Numbered from the stretch's first letter, positions 43,960 through 55,294 are shown. The stretch: 64,000 bases of DNA from Odontocerum albicorne (GCA_949825065.1 OX463842.1:28954672-29018671); one strand, 5' to 3'. Notes: a model not told the origin generated them from the letters alone. Numbers and translations are program-made.

Positions 43960-44075
43960 GAGTCAGAGTTGTAGAGTCGGAGTTGTGGAGTCGGAGTCGT
44001 GGAGTCGGAGCTGTGGAGTCGGAGTCGTATTGTTGGTAAATATAGGAATCGGAGTCGGAGTCGTGTTTTTTTTTA
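43960..44075 (+). repeat. GGAGTCG subterminal repeats, right
   Basis: About ten GAGTCGGAGT/GTGGAGTCGG units before the right TIR. Like the left array they lie in the same direction apart from the terminal GCGACTCCACAG. Confidence 0.85.
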
Positions 44076-44093
44076 AGCGACTCCACAGCCCTG

Positions 44094-44270
44094 GTTTATT
44101 TACATGTTGATATAAATATTTAGTTTTAACCCGTTTTAATTCTTATCCCATAATTGAAGTACATAATAGCTTTTATTTTTCATAAATGAAAAAAATCATG
44201 TTAGTAACAAGATTTCCTTTGTGGTAATATAAACTAGATAAAGCTGGTTTAAAAAATATCAATAATTATT
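44094..44270 (+). repeat. direct repeat flanking the hAT, right copy
   Basis: Second copy of 42833-43010. The hAT target GTTTATTT is the first eight bases of this repeat, so the duplication existed before or independent of the hAT insertion. Confidence 0.85.
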
Positions 44271-44306
44271 GTAATTTATTTTTATCAAACATTGTTTATT
44301 CCACTT
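44270..44306 (+). repeat. Penelope-like terminus fragment
   Basis: TGTAATTTATTTTTATCAAA then CATTGTTTATTCCACTT is identical or nearly so to the arm 27435-27470 (and its inverted partner). It is truncated after 37 bases, with no second arm. Confidence 0.75.
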
Positions 44307-44739
44307 CCAATAAAGTGATAGTCTTGAGTTTTGCTCAACGATATACATACAGTATGTATGATACGGGTTTTTAGGTTCAAATAAAAAATATATCTAACGA
44401 AATAAACCTATTCATATAATACTCGTACAATAGATCTGTTGGTAAGTAAAGAGTTTGACGAAATCATCTGATATATCACCGTCGACATTAAATAGTGATT
44501 TGAGTTTATTACGTTATATTTTTAGGACATTAAACTAAAAACATAATACTTATTACTTATACTTTTCACATTATCCACAGCTATCGAATAGATTTTTTAC
44601 CTTTTTGAAATATAATAAAAAAATCGCTCAATCAAATCATGGATATTTGACACGCTTAAAAATTATCTGACCCCAAAATTGAGTAGGTTGTGTTAACCAT
44701 AATAAAGTATCCAATAAAAAAACATTAGGGATATTTATA
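44307..44739. other. no gene seen
   Basis: AT-rich, nothing recognised. Confidence 0.4.
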
Positions 44740-46027
44740 TTGGGTGTACAAATAAGTCACCGCCGTTTGACAAAAGTTGGCGCCACCAGTAAGTTATGGT
44801 TAAAATTGTCAGATGTAAAATGTCATTATCGTAAGGTTGGACATCTGTCAACAACATGACCTTGAAATATTAGTGAATTTTTATCAGTATAACATATTTT
44901 TTTGTGTTCGAAAATGTCAAGTTTTGAGCCGAATAAGCGTCATTTGCGGGAACTTTTGATTTACTTCTTCAATTTGAAGAAATCTGCAGCTGAGGCGCAT
45001 CGATTGCTTGTAGAAGCATATGGTGAGGCTGCCTTAAGTGAGAGAAGTTGTCGTGAGTGGTTTCAAAAGTTTAAGAACGGTGAATTTGACATCGAAGACA
45101 AAGAACGTAGCGGAAGGCCGAAAGTGTACGAAGACGCGGAATTGGAAGTGTTATTGGATCAAGATTCGTGCCAAACGCAAGAAGAACTTGCACTTACATT
45201 AGGAGTGACTCAACAAGCAATTTCACATGGGTTGAAATCATTGGGAATGATTCAAAAACAAAGAAATTGGGATTCACATGAACTGACACTGAGAAACTTT
45301 GAATGCCAATTTTCCACATGTGAAATGCTGCTTGCCAGGCATAAACGAAAGGGTTTTCTGCACCATGTAGTCACTGGTGATGAAAAATGCATCCATTATG
45401 ATAATCCAAAAAGGAAGAAATCATGGGGATCCCCTGGTCATGCTTCAACATCTACGGCTAAGCCAAATATTCATGGAAAAAAACTCTTGTTGTGTATTTG
45501 GTGGGATCAGCTTGGTGTCGTGTATTATGAGTTGCTCAAACCGAATGAAACCATTGCTGGGGCTGTCTACCGAACATAATTGATGAGATTGAGTCGAGCA
45601 CTCGAGGAAAAGCGCGCCCACTACTACGCCAGACACGACAAAATTATTCTCCTGCATGATAATGCTAGTCCACATGTTGCGGCACCGGTCAAAACCTATT
45701 TGGAAACACTCAATTGAGAAGTTTTACCCCACCCGCTGTATTCACCAGACATTGCTCCTTCTGATTACCACTTGTTTTGATCGATGACGCATGGCCTGTC
45801 TGAGCAGCACTTCACATCATATGAAGATACCAAAAATTGAGTCGATTCGTGGATAGCCTCAAAAGATGATGATGATGACTGACGCGGTATTCGTATGCTG
45901 ACAGAAAGATGGGGAAAAGTAGTGGCAAGCGATGGGTACTACTTCGAATAAAACATGAGGTTCCGTTCTTTCACAATAAATGCCCATTTTTTTATAAAAA
46001 ACGGCGGAAACTTATTTGTACACCTAA
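44740..46027 (+). mobile_element. mariner E, mauritiana-type, full length but dead
   Basis: 1288 bp. TIRs are TTGGGTGTACAAATAAGTCA at 44740 and TTAGGTGTACAAATAAGTTT read back from 46027. TA on both sides (44738-44739 and 46028-46029). The transposase is close to the Drosophila Mos1 type but has several stops. Confidence 0.95.
44902..45951 (+). pseudogene. mauritiana-type mariner transposase with multiple TGA stops
   Basis: MSSFEPNKRHLRELLIYFFN at 44914 is the Mos1-like start; the frame opens four codons earlier. Then CREWFQKFKNGEFDIEDKER, an HTH with QEELALTLGVTQQAISHGLK, FLHHVVTGDEKCIHYDNPKR (first D kept, Trp to Cys next to it), GKKLLLCIWWDQLGVVYYEL, and a stop at 45577. It continues as RALEEKRAHYYARHDKIILL, HDNASPHVA (second D), LPHPLYSPDIAPSDYHLF (third D), and ends WGKVVASDGYYFE. 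Three of the TGA stops (N-W-EVLP, N-W-VDSW, D-W-RGI) fall where the family has TGG Trp. Length and domain order are otherwise complete. Confidence 0.93.
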
Positions 46028-46203
46028 TAGTACCTTTAATCCATACAAGAAACACACTTGACTAGAGAATTTCACAAGCAAGCATTTTATTTTGAAAACA
46101 AATAAACAATTATCGATTATATATACGTACTAACATAAATATTTACTTTACGTCACCGATTTAATTTATTAAATGTCATATATTCGCCACACTTCTTAGA
46201 AAT

Positions 46204-46236
46204 ATGAAACGTAACACGGATGATGTTACGTTTCAT
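46204..46236. repeat. 13-bp perfect inverted repeat
   Basis: ATGAAACGTAACA, a 7-base spacer, then TGTTACGTTTCAT. A strong hairpin in otherwise AT-rich sequence, not associated with any element found. Confidence 0.85.
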
Positions 46237-46446
46237 CTCTCCGCGAAGCACTTAATAGATCGAAACTTTAAATCGTATGTATGCAGATAGATTTTATGAC
46301 ATCGTTGTGTATTAACTCTCTTATTATTGCATTTTTTGTAATAACAGTGATGGCACAAAGCATCTTAGTGTTGGTGAATTACCTATATATTAAAACAAAA
46401 TTATAATTTACCTGAAGTGTGAATGTTGATATTATGATATATTTAT

Positions 46447-46628
46447 GGACATTTGAAGAACAAAACTGAACCTTAAAATAACGACAAAAGAAGGTTCTAG
46501 GGAGTTCAAAGTACTGACAAATTATATTCTAAATATTGGACATTTGAAGAACAAAACTGAACCTTAAAATAATGACAAAAGAAGGTTCTAGGCAGTTCAA
46601 AGTACTGACAAATTATATTCTAAATATT
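46447..46628 (+). repeat. 91-bp tandem duplication
   Basis: Units 46447-46537 and 46538-46628 both start GGACATTTGAAGAACAAAAC and end with TTCTAAATATT. They differ at two positions by eye. Confidence 0.95.
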
Positions 46629-48492
46629 GACACAAGAATGTAATAAAAACGTATGTTAATAATGGATATGCTAAAATAATCAAGATGTAAATTTTTCACT
46701 TCGACACAAACATGTAAATAAATGTTATTTAGAAATTATTCGACATAAATAATAAATAATCCATGTTCAAAGGATATACAATTTATATTTTCAATCTACC
46801 TATTATGAAAAATATTTCCTATTATATTTTTCCGTCAGTATATAAAAATATTTGGATTTAAAATATAAAAGTTTTATAAAAAACTATAACATATTATATA
46901 TTACAATTTCCACTGCTTGAGGCACCATATCGTCTTGCTAGGTAAGGTTAACAAAATAACCATCAACCATCTGAGTAGCGGAAATGAATGTATGGTAGTT
47001 CAAATTATATACCCGTATATTTTTTAATCATATGAATGGAATTATTACTCTTAACGCCGTTTGTTTAAATGAAATTAAAATAAAACAAAGAAAGTTTACA
47101 CAGGATTTCTAAAAATTATAGCTATCTTATGAGATCAATATTTATCTATGAAATGTTTTGATTGCATTTTGAGTTTTTCATAGAATAAGTATCGAAGTTA
47201 TATTAAACAATTAAATTCAACTTACCAAACGAACATTAATTTTTTTTCAACATCAACTGATGTCTCTAAAACGCATACCTGAAACAAAATAAAGGTGAAA
47301 GAATTAACGTATGATTTAATATCCAGACAGAATATATAATATAATACCGAAGCAAATCGATTATATGAACTCTCATCAAACTCTCCTCAAGGGCGATCTA
47401 CCTGGGGTGTCAAAACCCACTTTTATTGAAAAATAAAAAATATTACAAAAAATAAAAGTAGTTTGTCAGTGGAAGGATAGTAATTATATTGGGCTAATTT
47501 TTCGAGAAACACATTTGTTGAGTAAGCCACAAAAAACTTACCAAAGGAAGATGAACTACAAAGAAACCTTTGTAGTTCTTCCGATACGTAACACATTCAA
47601 CTAAAGGTGGTGTGTAGTGTATACCATATGTGGAATAGTTATCAAAATGCATAGCCAATGTATGTAAGATCATATGATATAAGTTGAATGATTTTAAGAT
47701 ATTTAAAATATTTTTTTAAGATCTAAAATTCCTAGTTTTTTAAATGAAAATCCTGAAATAATATAATATATTTATTCAATGAGTATAAATATGGTTCAAT
47801 TCCATTTTTGGCAAAAAAAATCAACATAATGTGAATAACTTTGGCAAAAAAAAAAAAGAATGGTACTAACTGAGAATTGTATGGATTTGTAATTAGAGGC
47901 GCCATCTGTTGGTTAGTCCCGGGAATTGTTGATAAGATATAAGTTTAAATAATTTATGTTTTCCGTATACTTATTTTCTCCAAAGAAAGATGTTTTAAAT
48001 GCAACTCAAATGCTTAGATCACCATTTATTGTGACAAAGACACTCAAGGCTTTAAGCCTTCTTTAATATGGGATTGACCTCGTTTAAAAGACAAAAATAC
48101 TTTGATAGTAATTTTGGATCGTACAAACTTGACGTCACACTGAACTGCGGTTTTTCCTTTTGATTTGATTACAATACTAATTAGCATTGAATTAAAACAC
48201 ATACGCATATTGTACTGTTTTACTTTTCGTATCACCGTTTCTGGTTTTCTCAATGGACTTCATGTTTAAATAGCTGTCCAAATATCGCAAACCTAAAAAC
48301 CTCTTGATTATTAGGAACTACGGCTACATAAGAAACAAGGCATGAATTAATCGAATCGATCCGTTATGCACCTGAAATGCAATTTAAATTGAAAGCCATA
48401 ATCGTAAGATCCTTAGAAAATTTAATATTAATAGTATAACTTCAATGGCCGTTGAGCAAATCATCCACAAGCTCGTATTTTTCATTCCTTTC
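46629..48492. other. no gene called
   Basis: AT-rich and stop-dense apart from repeat R4 at 47520-47625. A 69-residue minus frame (48044-48253) shows no motif. Confidence 0.4.
47520..47625 (+). repeat. dispersed repeat R4, copy 2
   Basis: See 14976-15092. This copy reads ACAAAAAACTTACCAAAGGA, ACTACAAAGAAACCTTTGTA, GTTCTTCCGATACGTAACAC, ATTCAACTAAAGGTGGTGTG. Confidence 0.6.
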
Positions 48493-48660
48493 CATTGTAT
48501 TACTCTTTCGCTATAGACGATACAATCTTGCGAGTTTTTTGCTATATGACAATTTCTTCCAACCAACCAGATGTCACAGAGGCTTTAAGTTTCAACGAGA
48601 ATTGAACCCGTAAATTCCGGGTTGGAAGATAGGCATTTTACCAAATAGGTAATGGAGGCC
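48493..48660 (-). repeat. SINE family 1 copy with internal deletion
   Basis: Tail block CATTGTATTACTCTTTCGCT, middle CAATTTCTTCCAACCAACCAG, then a jump to the tRNA-like head (TTCAACGAGAATTGAACCCG to TAATGGAGGC). The segment between the AAGACCTC block and the head is missing. Confidence 0.75.
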
Positions 48661-48934
48661 CTTGAGTAATTGTTCTCAGAAAATGAAATAATTGCATATT
48701 TCAATGAAGATACATATGAAATTTTAAGATGTGTATTGCAAACTTCTGTACTTGTGTGTTACATTATTTGTGTTATTTGAATTGTTTTAATTTTAATGTA
48801 ACTGTTTTAATTATTTTTTTAAATTATTTGACTTTAATTAATAAAACTCACTACTTATATGTATATTTCAAATATTGTTGTAAAATACATTGTATCGCTG
48901 ATAAAATAAATAAATCATCCTTAATATTAAATTA

Positions 48935-49005
48935 TATTTTAAAAAATGGGTATAGATGGAAATTGAGCCCGCAACCCCAGGGTCTTAGCAATTAGACAAC
49001 GTAAG
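48935..49005 (-). repeat. SINE family 1 head-only fragment
   Basis: ATGGAAATTGAGCCCGCAAC, CCCAGGGTCTTAGCAATTAG is the complement of a tRNA-like head with box A (TCTAATTGC) and box B (GGGCTCAATTTCC). No body is seen. Confidence 0.5.
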
Positions 49006-49249
49006 TTGTCCAATTTAATTCCACTTCGCGTCGTCGTAAACAGGCTTCGAAATATATTTTTAAACCTTGGTGTTAAGTGCCAATTTCTCTAAAATGATAT
49101 TGATAAACATGCATATCATCAAACCCTTTATATTTAATGATTGCTGCTCTTTTGTCGCTCGATATAAACAAAAAAAGTATTTGAAACACTTTGGCACTTT
49201 CTTCTCTACATATTCAAGTCGCCGGCATTTTGATTGCGGTGATTAATTT

Positions 49250-49826
49250 AATATCATATTTTCAAAACAAATCACCAAGTACGCGTTCAAGTTTATATTA
49301 TTTTTTCATCGCTTCGTCCGATACATGCAAGAGTTCCTCAAGGAGCATTAAACTTGCCCACTCTTAACAATTTATACACGCACGACATGCCTCAACCCCC
49401 AGAAGTAAAAATAAATTATCATACGGCCCTCTCATCTTCCTCGTCCTGTACAAAACGCGCGATAAAAGAAAACATACAAAACAATATTCAATCTCTTGAA
49501 TATTGTGGTGTACTGATTCGCGCATTCCTCTAAAAACCTTAAAAGTGTTGCTGTTATATTCCATGAACGTCGTACCCACGAAACACAAAGATTTCATTAC
49601 TTGGTCAAAGAATCCCGTGGAGTTCCAGCGTGAAATATGTTAATTTCACTCTATAGAAGGGAATTTAGTTGGAATCAACACATTCGCAATATTACCCAAT
49701 CTTCCACCATTCTTTCCTCGGCGTCTTTACCTCAGAATTTATTTCTTAATTCTACTTATAATATCCTGAACAGTTATCAAATGAAATAGATTTGGTCTTA
49801 TTTTAAATTACTAAGTGCTCAAAGTA
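49250..49826 (+). pseudogene. Jockey-like LINE reverse transcriptase fragment
   Basis: Reads RVPQGALNLPTLNNLYTHDM then PQPPEVKINYHTALSSSSSC (RT motifs 4 and 5; the FADD box appears deleted between INY and HTAL), TKRAIKENIQNNIQSL, then in other frames LFHERRTHETQRFHYLV, SSSVKYVNFTL and WNQHIRNITQSSTILSSA. This is the Jockey-clade order GVPQGS-LSP-LYN, ADDTA, VKYLGV, LLWNQHI. It stops at 49826 where a deleted mariner is inserted; no continuation was found after 50400. Confidence 0.75.
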
Positions 49827-50398
49827 ATAAGTTGTCCATACAGTAATTTCGTATTTCTTGGATGTATGTCGTTATGACCAAAATTTCGTTTCTAACTTCA
49901 TTCCAAACGTGCTAAATGTATAATCATTGTGAAATGTTATAGTTTAGCGCATTTTCGTCTATTGTTTACCCAAACTGCTAAGCCGTTTATTTTTGCGTCA
50001 TCTTGAAAATGGAAAAAAATAAGCTGTTTTATCGGTGCTTGATGTTATTTAACTACCGCATAGGAAAAAAGTGTGACAAACAAAAAACAAGATATGTACA
50101 GTGTATGGCGACGGTGCAGTATGGCGAGCGGTCGTGTGTTACAAGTTTGATTTGAAAAATTCCGTAATGGTGATAGGACACTTACAGGTGGTGTCTGCTC
50201 TGCAAGGTCGATTAATTATCACTGATGATAACCAAATCAAGGCTTTGATCGAGAATAAGCAGCGCTCGACAACACGAGATATTGCCGAGATACTGAAAAT
50301 ATCGAAAACCACCGTCCGCGAGCAGGTTACTTCTAAATATAATAATTTAACATTTGAATTTGTCATAAAAATACGAAATTATTTTCTGGACAACCCAA
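49827..50398 (+). mobile_element. internally deleted mariner (572 bp)
   Basis: Ends pair as GTTGTCCATACAGTAATTTC (49831) and GTTGTCCAGAAAATAATTTC (complement, ending at 50398 with CCCAA). TA occurs on both sides (49825-49826 and 50399-50400). It keeps only the N-terminal part of the transposase. The same lineage is at 26044-26377. Confidence 0.85.
50009..50335 (+). pseudogene. mariner transposase N-terminal fragment
   Basis: Starts MEKNKLFYRCLMLFNYRIGK at 50009. After frame changes it reads FEKFRNGDRTL (50145-50180), GRLIITDDNQIKALIENKQR and STTRDIAEILKISKTTVREQ (50205-50330). These are the two helix-turn-helix subdomains that bind TIRs. The joint to the 3' TIR follows directly; no catalytic aspartate region remains. 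Confidence 0.8.
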
Positions 50399-50400
50399 TA

Positions 50401-51679
50401 TAAACGTTCATTTGCATATAATATAGTTAAATGGACACATAGGTAGGAATGTATTATATATAGAAATGTAAAATTAGCAAAATTATTCAGAGAAAGAGGA
50501 GAAACACGTGGCGTGTCGGTAATTGCCCTATTCATGTGTTATACCATGAGCTTTACCCAACCGGTTTGGCGATGCTGGAAACTTGTCAAGGATATGCAAA
50601 TTGCAATCTCTAGCCATTGAGCAACATTCGGATCTCGTAATTATTACGCGAATTTGAAAGAAAACACATTCGTAAGATGAATTCGTTTTGAAACCCAAAA
50701 CACATAACAAAACATTTGAAAATAAATTACTTAAGGTTTTTGTGGATGCAGTTGGGTGAAATTCCGGTTGGAGCTCCTTGAAGAGTCTGCTCTCGAAACG
50801 GCGCTATATGAATATAAATTGTTATTTTATTTATTATTATGATTGTATGTATAAAACATATTGCGGATGTAAGTTGGGTTAGTTGTTGCAGAAAGGTACT
50901 ACATTACCTAGTAAGACAGCGATAAAATAATTTATTGTTAAAAATGGAAATAGGTAAACTCAAAATATGGTATATTGTATATTATTATAATTAAAGTATT
51001 GTATAATTAGTTAAATTAAAATGCCTCACTTTCTAAATTATATATAAAACAGCATACATATTATTTGACTTTTTTTTAAGTCAAATAATTATCTAAGCTT
51101 AGAAGAATATATGAACATATATATGTAAACGTGCAGAATAAATAAAAGAAACAAAGATTTTGATCAATTTCGTTCAAAAAATAAATCTGAAGTATTTATA
51201 TAAAATAATTTTATTTTGGTATACTTGATCGCCTGTTTTGTACTAAAATCCAATAAAAACTCGGCCGACTGGATAGTGAACTAGACCGATGCACATAGAT
51301 CCCTTAAATTGATTGATTATCCACCTTATTGACCGGGGGTTAAGTGCAAAATCAATTAGTGCCCGCGCTCCAAACCCTGGCGTTCACTTTAAAGCATATT
51401 GACAGCCAACCCATCGAGTGATTGGAGCGGATAAATTATTCAGCACTTCAGGAACACCCGGGAATATCCATCCGATGATTCGGGGATTTGAGCATGAACC
51501 CGGATTTTAAAACAAAAAAGGGCAGTGTATATTTATCTCTTAAAATTATAAAATAAACTTTTATAAAAAAAGTGAGTGACTATGAAATATAGATACTTCT
51601 ACCATCAAGGCTTGCTTAAATCAACCTTGGTAATGATAATGATGGCCTCATTTCATCTACGACAGACGATGGGCTGATG
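50401..51679. other. no gene called
   Basis: Contains SINE family 3 copy 1 (50750-50847). 51230-51510 is less AT-rich, with no coding frame and no recognised repeat. A TA-rich stretch lies around 51000-51130. Confidence 0.4.
50750..50847 (+). repeat. possible SINE family 3, copy 1
   Basis: Aligns with 53767-53869: GGTGAAATTCCGGTTGGAGC stands at the box-B position, then TCTGCTCTCGAAACGGCGCT and ATATGAATATAAATT, ending in a TTATTATTATGAT tail. Confidence 0.5.
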
Positions 51680-51880
51680 CAGCAACTACGACACTTCTCC
51701 GACTGTGGCTGTAGAGCCCAATTTTAGTCCCGCAACTCCTTCCAAATCCACTGTACACATGGACAGAATCCTCCGGTTCCTCGCAGAACTGTCTTCTTTG
51801 TAGTCGCTTCCTTTGCAGGTTAGCTAATCAAATCTAGTCGTGAACAAGCTTCTCTTCACGAACAAAACTTCTCCCTAAGT
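51680..51880 (-). mobile_element. possible LINE C-terminal tail
   Basis: On the minus strand VYSGFGRSCGTKIGLYSHSR resembles the C-terminal zinc-finger-like CNVCGR-CGSRIGLYSHLRRC tail of certain non-LTR elements. The cysteines are not all kept. Short and weak. Confidence 0.35.
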
Positions 51881-52714
51881 TTCGTACCCTCTATGTTACC
51901 AAAAAAAACTACAAGACTTATTTCTTAATTATATTCATAACATTAATTTCTAATGGTCACCATTGTCCTTTCGTTGTTACTTTCTCTATTATGCATTGAT
52001 ATTCCGTATATTATTCGTAAGGGACACCATTTTCTACAAAAAAAAATACAAAAGGGTCAAGTCTGGAGAATCGACGAAAAAATAAGAACAAATGCTGAAA
52101 ATATAACTTATATAAAGTAAGAAAATTTATGAGCGGAAACTTGATCTGTCTTATAGATAAAAGAAACATTTTAATGGAGCTTTCATGCTCAACTAACAGT
52201 TTTCTGCTAGAATTCACAGCATCTGAGCTTCCGCTTTTTTTGTATGAAAATAAGTTACAATTTAAAATTATATATTGTATTATAAGTCGCTATTTGACAA
52301 ATTCTTAATGAAAAACACAAGTAAGGTATTTAGAGCGTTCATTAATTCCTATAAAATTTTAATTCTAAGAAATGGTATATTGGTTTGTTTCCGTATTTTA
52401 TTATTATATAAAATATGATTTCTTAAGAATGGCGCTGAATTCATATGTTAATCAAAATAGCATTTATAACTAATTGATATTATTTTAAATTGTCATAAGT
52501 TTGATCATAGAAAAAATACTTTGAATAATTATAAAATACATCGAAACCAAAACTATTATTAAGTTTTGTAAAATCAGTATTTTCGTTTAAAGATTTATTT
52601 TTAAAAAGCCGCTATCTTGATGCGTGCAATTAGTTTCACGGGATTGTGAATAGGGCAAATAGTTACTTCTTATGCAGGTTCATGGCGCGAACCTAATCCC
52701 TGCAAGTCGGAGTG

Positions 52715-52732
52715 GGGTGCATTCGCACCCCT
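52715..52732. repeat. 8-bp perfect hairpin
   Basis: GGGGTGCATTCGCACCCC: GGGGTGC pairs with GCACCCC around ATTC, a very stable short hairpin inside a GC-richer patch. Confidence 0.8.
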
Positions 52733-53766
52733 GTGTTGGCCTGGCAAATAAACCAATTTATATTCAAATTCGCCGGCGAGCATCCATGCCCCATTTCCAA
52801 ATGGGATTTAGACGGCACGGGGGAGAACAGAATATCTACAAGAATACGGAAAAAAATCAAAATAATTCAATAAATGCTGCTAGGTAAAGAAAACTGCAGG
52901 TTTTCTTAATACTCGTATGCATTTCTGATATATTTTCTATTGTGTTTCTTATGAAATAGTTCTCGAACTTTTTATATGAAAATATATGTGGAATATTCCA
53001 TGTTTAGAAAAATTAAATATGAAATAGATTTAGTAAACAGTTAAAATCAGTGGATTCGTTATACCAGAGGGAAGTTTATTGGAAACAACTGCATTTTCAT
53101 TATAGACGTGTAGAGTGGTTACGATAGCGTAAGAAACTACTGTAAGCCCAAACACTTTTGATATAAGCCCCAAATACATTTTTTTATGCGACGATGCAAG
53201 AAAAAAATTGAAATTAACAAGTATATCTATAATATATCAAAGAAGTTTTAACTACTGGCCATAAAAATCTTGCTAATGAATAAGAATACGAAGGCGCATT
53301 AATTTTCGCTCTTCATTGTAGTTTCTTTCTTATACTTATAATGTGAGATAAATTAAAATTCCATCTTTAAATTAGCAAACACTTTTTGTTGTAGAACTCC
53401 ACCCGATTTCATCTCCCAGTGTTGATTTATTAAGCTCGAGCACTTCAATTGAACCCGCTATTTCACAGCAAAGTTTTCTTTAATTAAGCACAGGTACGAC
53501 TATGTGTTAAAATAACTAATATTTTATTGAAAATATCTCGCTATAGATTGCAAATTTCCACTGGTATATTCATTGACCCCTTTCATCTGCATAATGTAGT
53601 ATTTTTTCCATGTTTCTACAATGTTCTCATTTTTATAAGTTAAGCTTGAACTCGAGTATCAATTAATTAGGGAAAGTTCCTAATCGAATTGCAGTAGCCA
53701 CCATCTTCCTATCCTTGTGCTAGGCTTGTTTTATTTTTTTATGATATTTTTAATCTATTTATAATA

Positions 53767-53869
53767 GTGGGTTCGAATCAGAGTTAGAGCGCCCTCGAGG
53801 AAAGGCAGCTCTCGAAGTGGCGCTATGTAAATTTTCCTTTTTAATATCATTATTATAATAATTATGATC
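53767..53869 (+). repeat. possible SINE family 3, copy 2
   Basis: GTGGGTTCGAATCAGAGTTA has an excellent tRNA box B (GGTTCGAATC). The body GCCCTCGAGGAAAGGCAGCT, CTCGAAGTGGCGCTATGTAA matches copy 1 and ends in a TTATTATAATAATTATGAT tail. Box A was not recognised upstream. Confidence 0.5.
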
Positions 53870-54559
53870 TGACAAATTAACACGATTTATTTCTTGGAAA
53901 ACCTTGTTCAATATTTTGGTTTAGCTCATTATACACTTCACAATCTTCAATGGAATGCAATCAGGTTTCTTTTAACTACTTGCCCTTGCATTGCTGAGTC
54001 CAACTGCAAAAATTTGGGGACAAGACGCAAATAAATTTTCATGATCACATCCAAACGGCCACAGTGTACCCGCTGTTAGCTAATAATTACGATGTCAGCT
54101 TATGTATTTCCAACCATGCCAGACAGCAATCATAAATTGTTTAGTTGTAATTTTAATTTCATGTGTTTAAACGTTAAATATACAAGATTCCACGGATCCT
54201 TTGTTCTTGGGAAAGTGTTCATAATATAATATATTCGTATTATAATATTCGTATTTATAATAAGCAGCAGCTAGTATTCGCAGCCGCGCACATTGAACAA
54301 GGCACATCCACCAATTACACGCAACGCGTGTCGCGCTGCGCCGAGATAAGCTCCCTGCGGCACGCTACGCTCTCCTACTGAATTCATTACTTCATTTCGG
54401 CAGAAAGCAACTGTTGCGTCGCATAAGTATTGTGTATTTATTTTACACAGAATATAACGCACTATATGATATCCTTTGTAGTCGTAACATAATAATACCT
54501 ACTTCTTCTTTCTCTTAAGTTAGGCCTGCGGTATGTTATCATTAGGACTGCCTCTCTTG

Positions 54560-54890
54560 AGATGTTTACTCCCAGCTATCCTTCCATATTTTTGGAGATC
54601 TTCCTAGAATACCACGGACAACGTGTATTTCATGAAATTTTACATAGGGAATACTTGTATTATCCTTCCCAGTGGCTTCCACGTGGCTTTGCCAGTGTCT
54701 TCTGCGGTTTTACCCCATTTCATAATGTCTTCTACCTTACATATTTCTTGAATACGGGAGTTTCTGAAGTGTTTTGCTTGGAATACATCTCAGAGTTTTC
54801 ATTTCATTAGTTCTTAGCATATTTTTCGCTTTTATTTTATCCGCTCTAGACTCTATTCCATAAGTCTGGATTATCCTAACAAATGCTTTG
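54560..54890 (-). mobile_element. LINE RT C-terminal remnant (third type)
   Basis: Minus-strand frames: TYGIESRADKIKAKNMLRTN and EMKTLRCIPSKTL (54860-54765), then VEDIMKWGKTAEDTGKATWK (54740-54670), then VVRGILGRSPKIWKDSW (54620-54570). They match the TYGAEARADT-x-TKQMLRTAEMKTLR, VEDVVRWVRSRRREW and PGRPPKRWSESW order of a common arthropod LINE protein. Frameshifted. Confidence 0.75.
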
Positions 54891-55294
54891 TAAATTTAAA
54901 CCTTACTATTTATTCTTATGTATTTTTTATTCTAGACCACATAGACATACATATTTATTGTTTGTAATATTCACTTTTGCAGAACACAGAAAATTGACAT
55001 GTTTTGCGCTTACAGTGTTGATTTTTTTCATAATTACGTTGATATGGCAACATGTTACTGTCATTGAAGAATTATACATCTATATTATAAAGGGCGAATG
55101 TAACGAATTGAGACATATCCGTATTGCAATAAATTTGAATGGACCAGTTGGGATATATCCAATTTTTTGCACTAGTTATTTTGCCGTGGCCTAAACTTTT
55201 AAATAAACTTAATTCTTAAGTATGATGCAGGTAGACATCCAACTGCAAAAACCCAACACTTTTATTATACACATATATGCCATATGGTACTTTT
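54891..55294. other. no gene called
   Basis: A 103-residue plus frame (54883-55194) is hydrophobic only because the DNA is T-rich. No motif, so rejected as a gene. Confidence 0.4.

Larger units (their letters stand above)
43061..44093 (+). mobile_element. short hAT element with exact 8-bp target duplication
   Basis: 1033 bp. TIRs CAGGGCTGTGGAGTCG at both ends (43061 and the complement ending 44093). The 8-bp duplication GTTTATTT is exact on both sides (43053-43060 and 44094-44101). Subterminal regions are built of repeated GGAGTCG units on both sides (43066-43140 and 43960-44075). It carries one open frame for the transposase C-terminus. The catalytic N-terminal part is missing, so it is non-autonomous. 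Confidence 0.95.
51881..54559. other. no gene called; GC-rich patches at 52670-52820 and 54270-54430
   Basis: AT-rich apart from the two patches. The first contains a 71-residue plus frame and the palindrome-like GGGGTGCATTCGCACCCC (52715-52732). The second (CAACGCGTGTCGCGCTGCGC) holds a 63-residue minus frame. Neither has a domain I recognise. SINE family 3 copy 2 is at 53767-53869. Confidence 0.4.

Noticed and set aside
54883..55194. 103-residue plus ORF resembling a membrane protein
   Set aside because: The hydrophobic residues come from T-rich DNA; no signal, motif or neighbour supports it.
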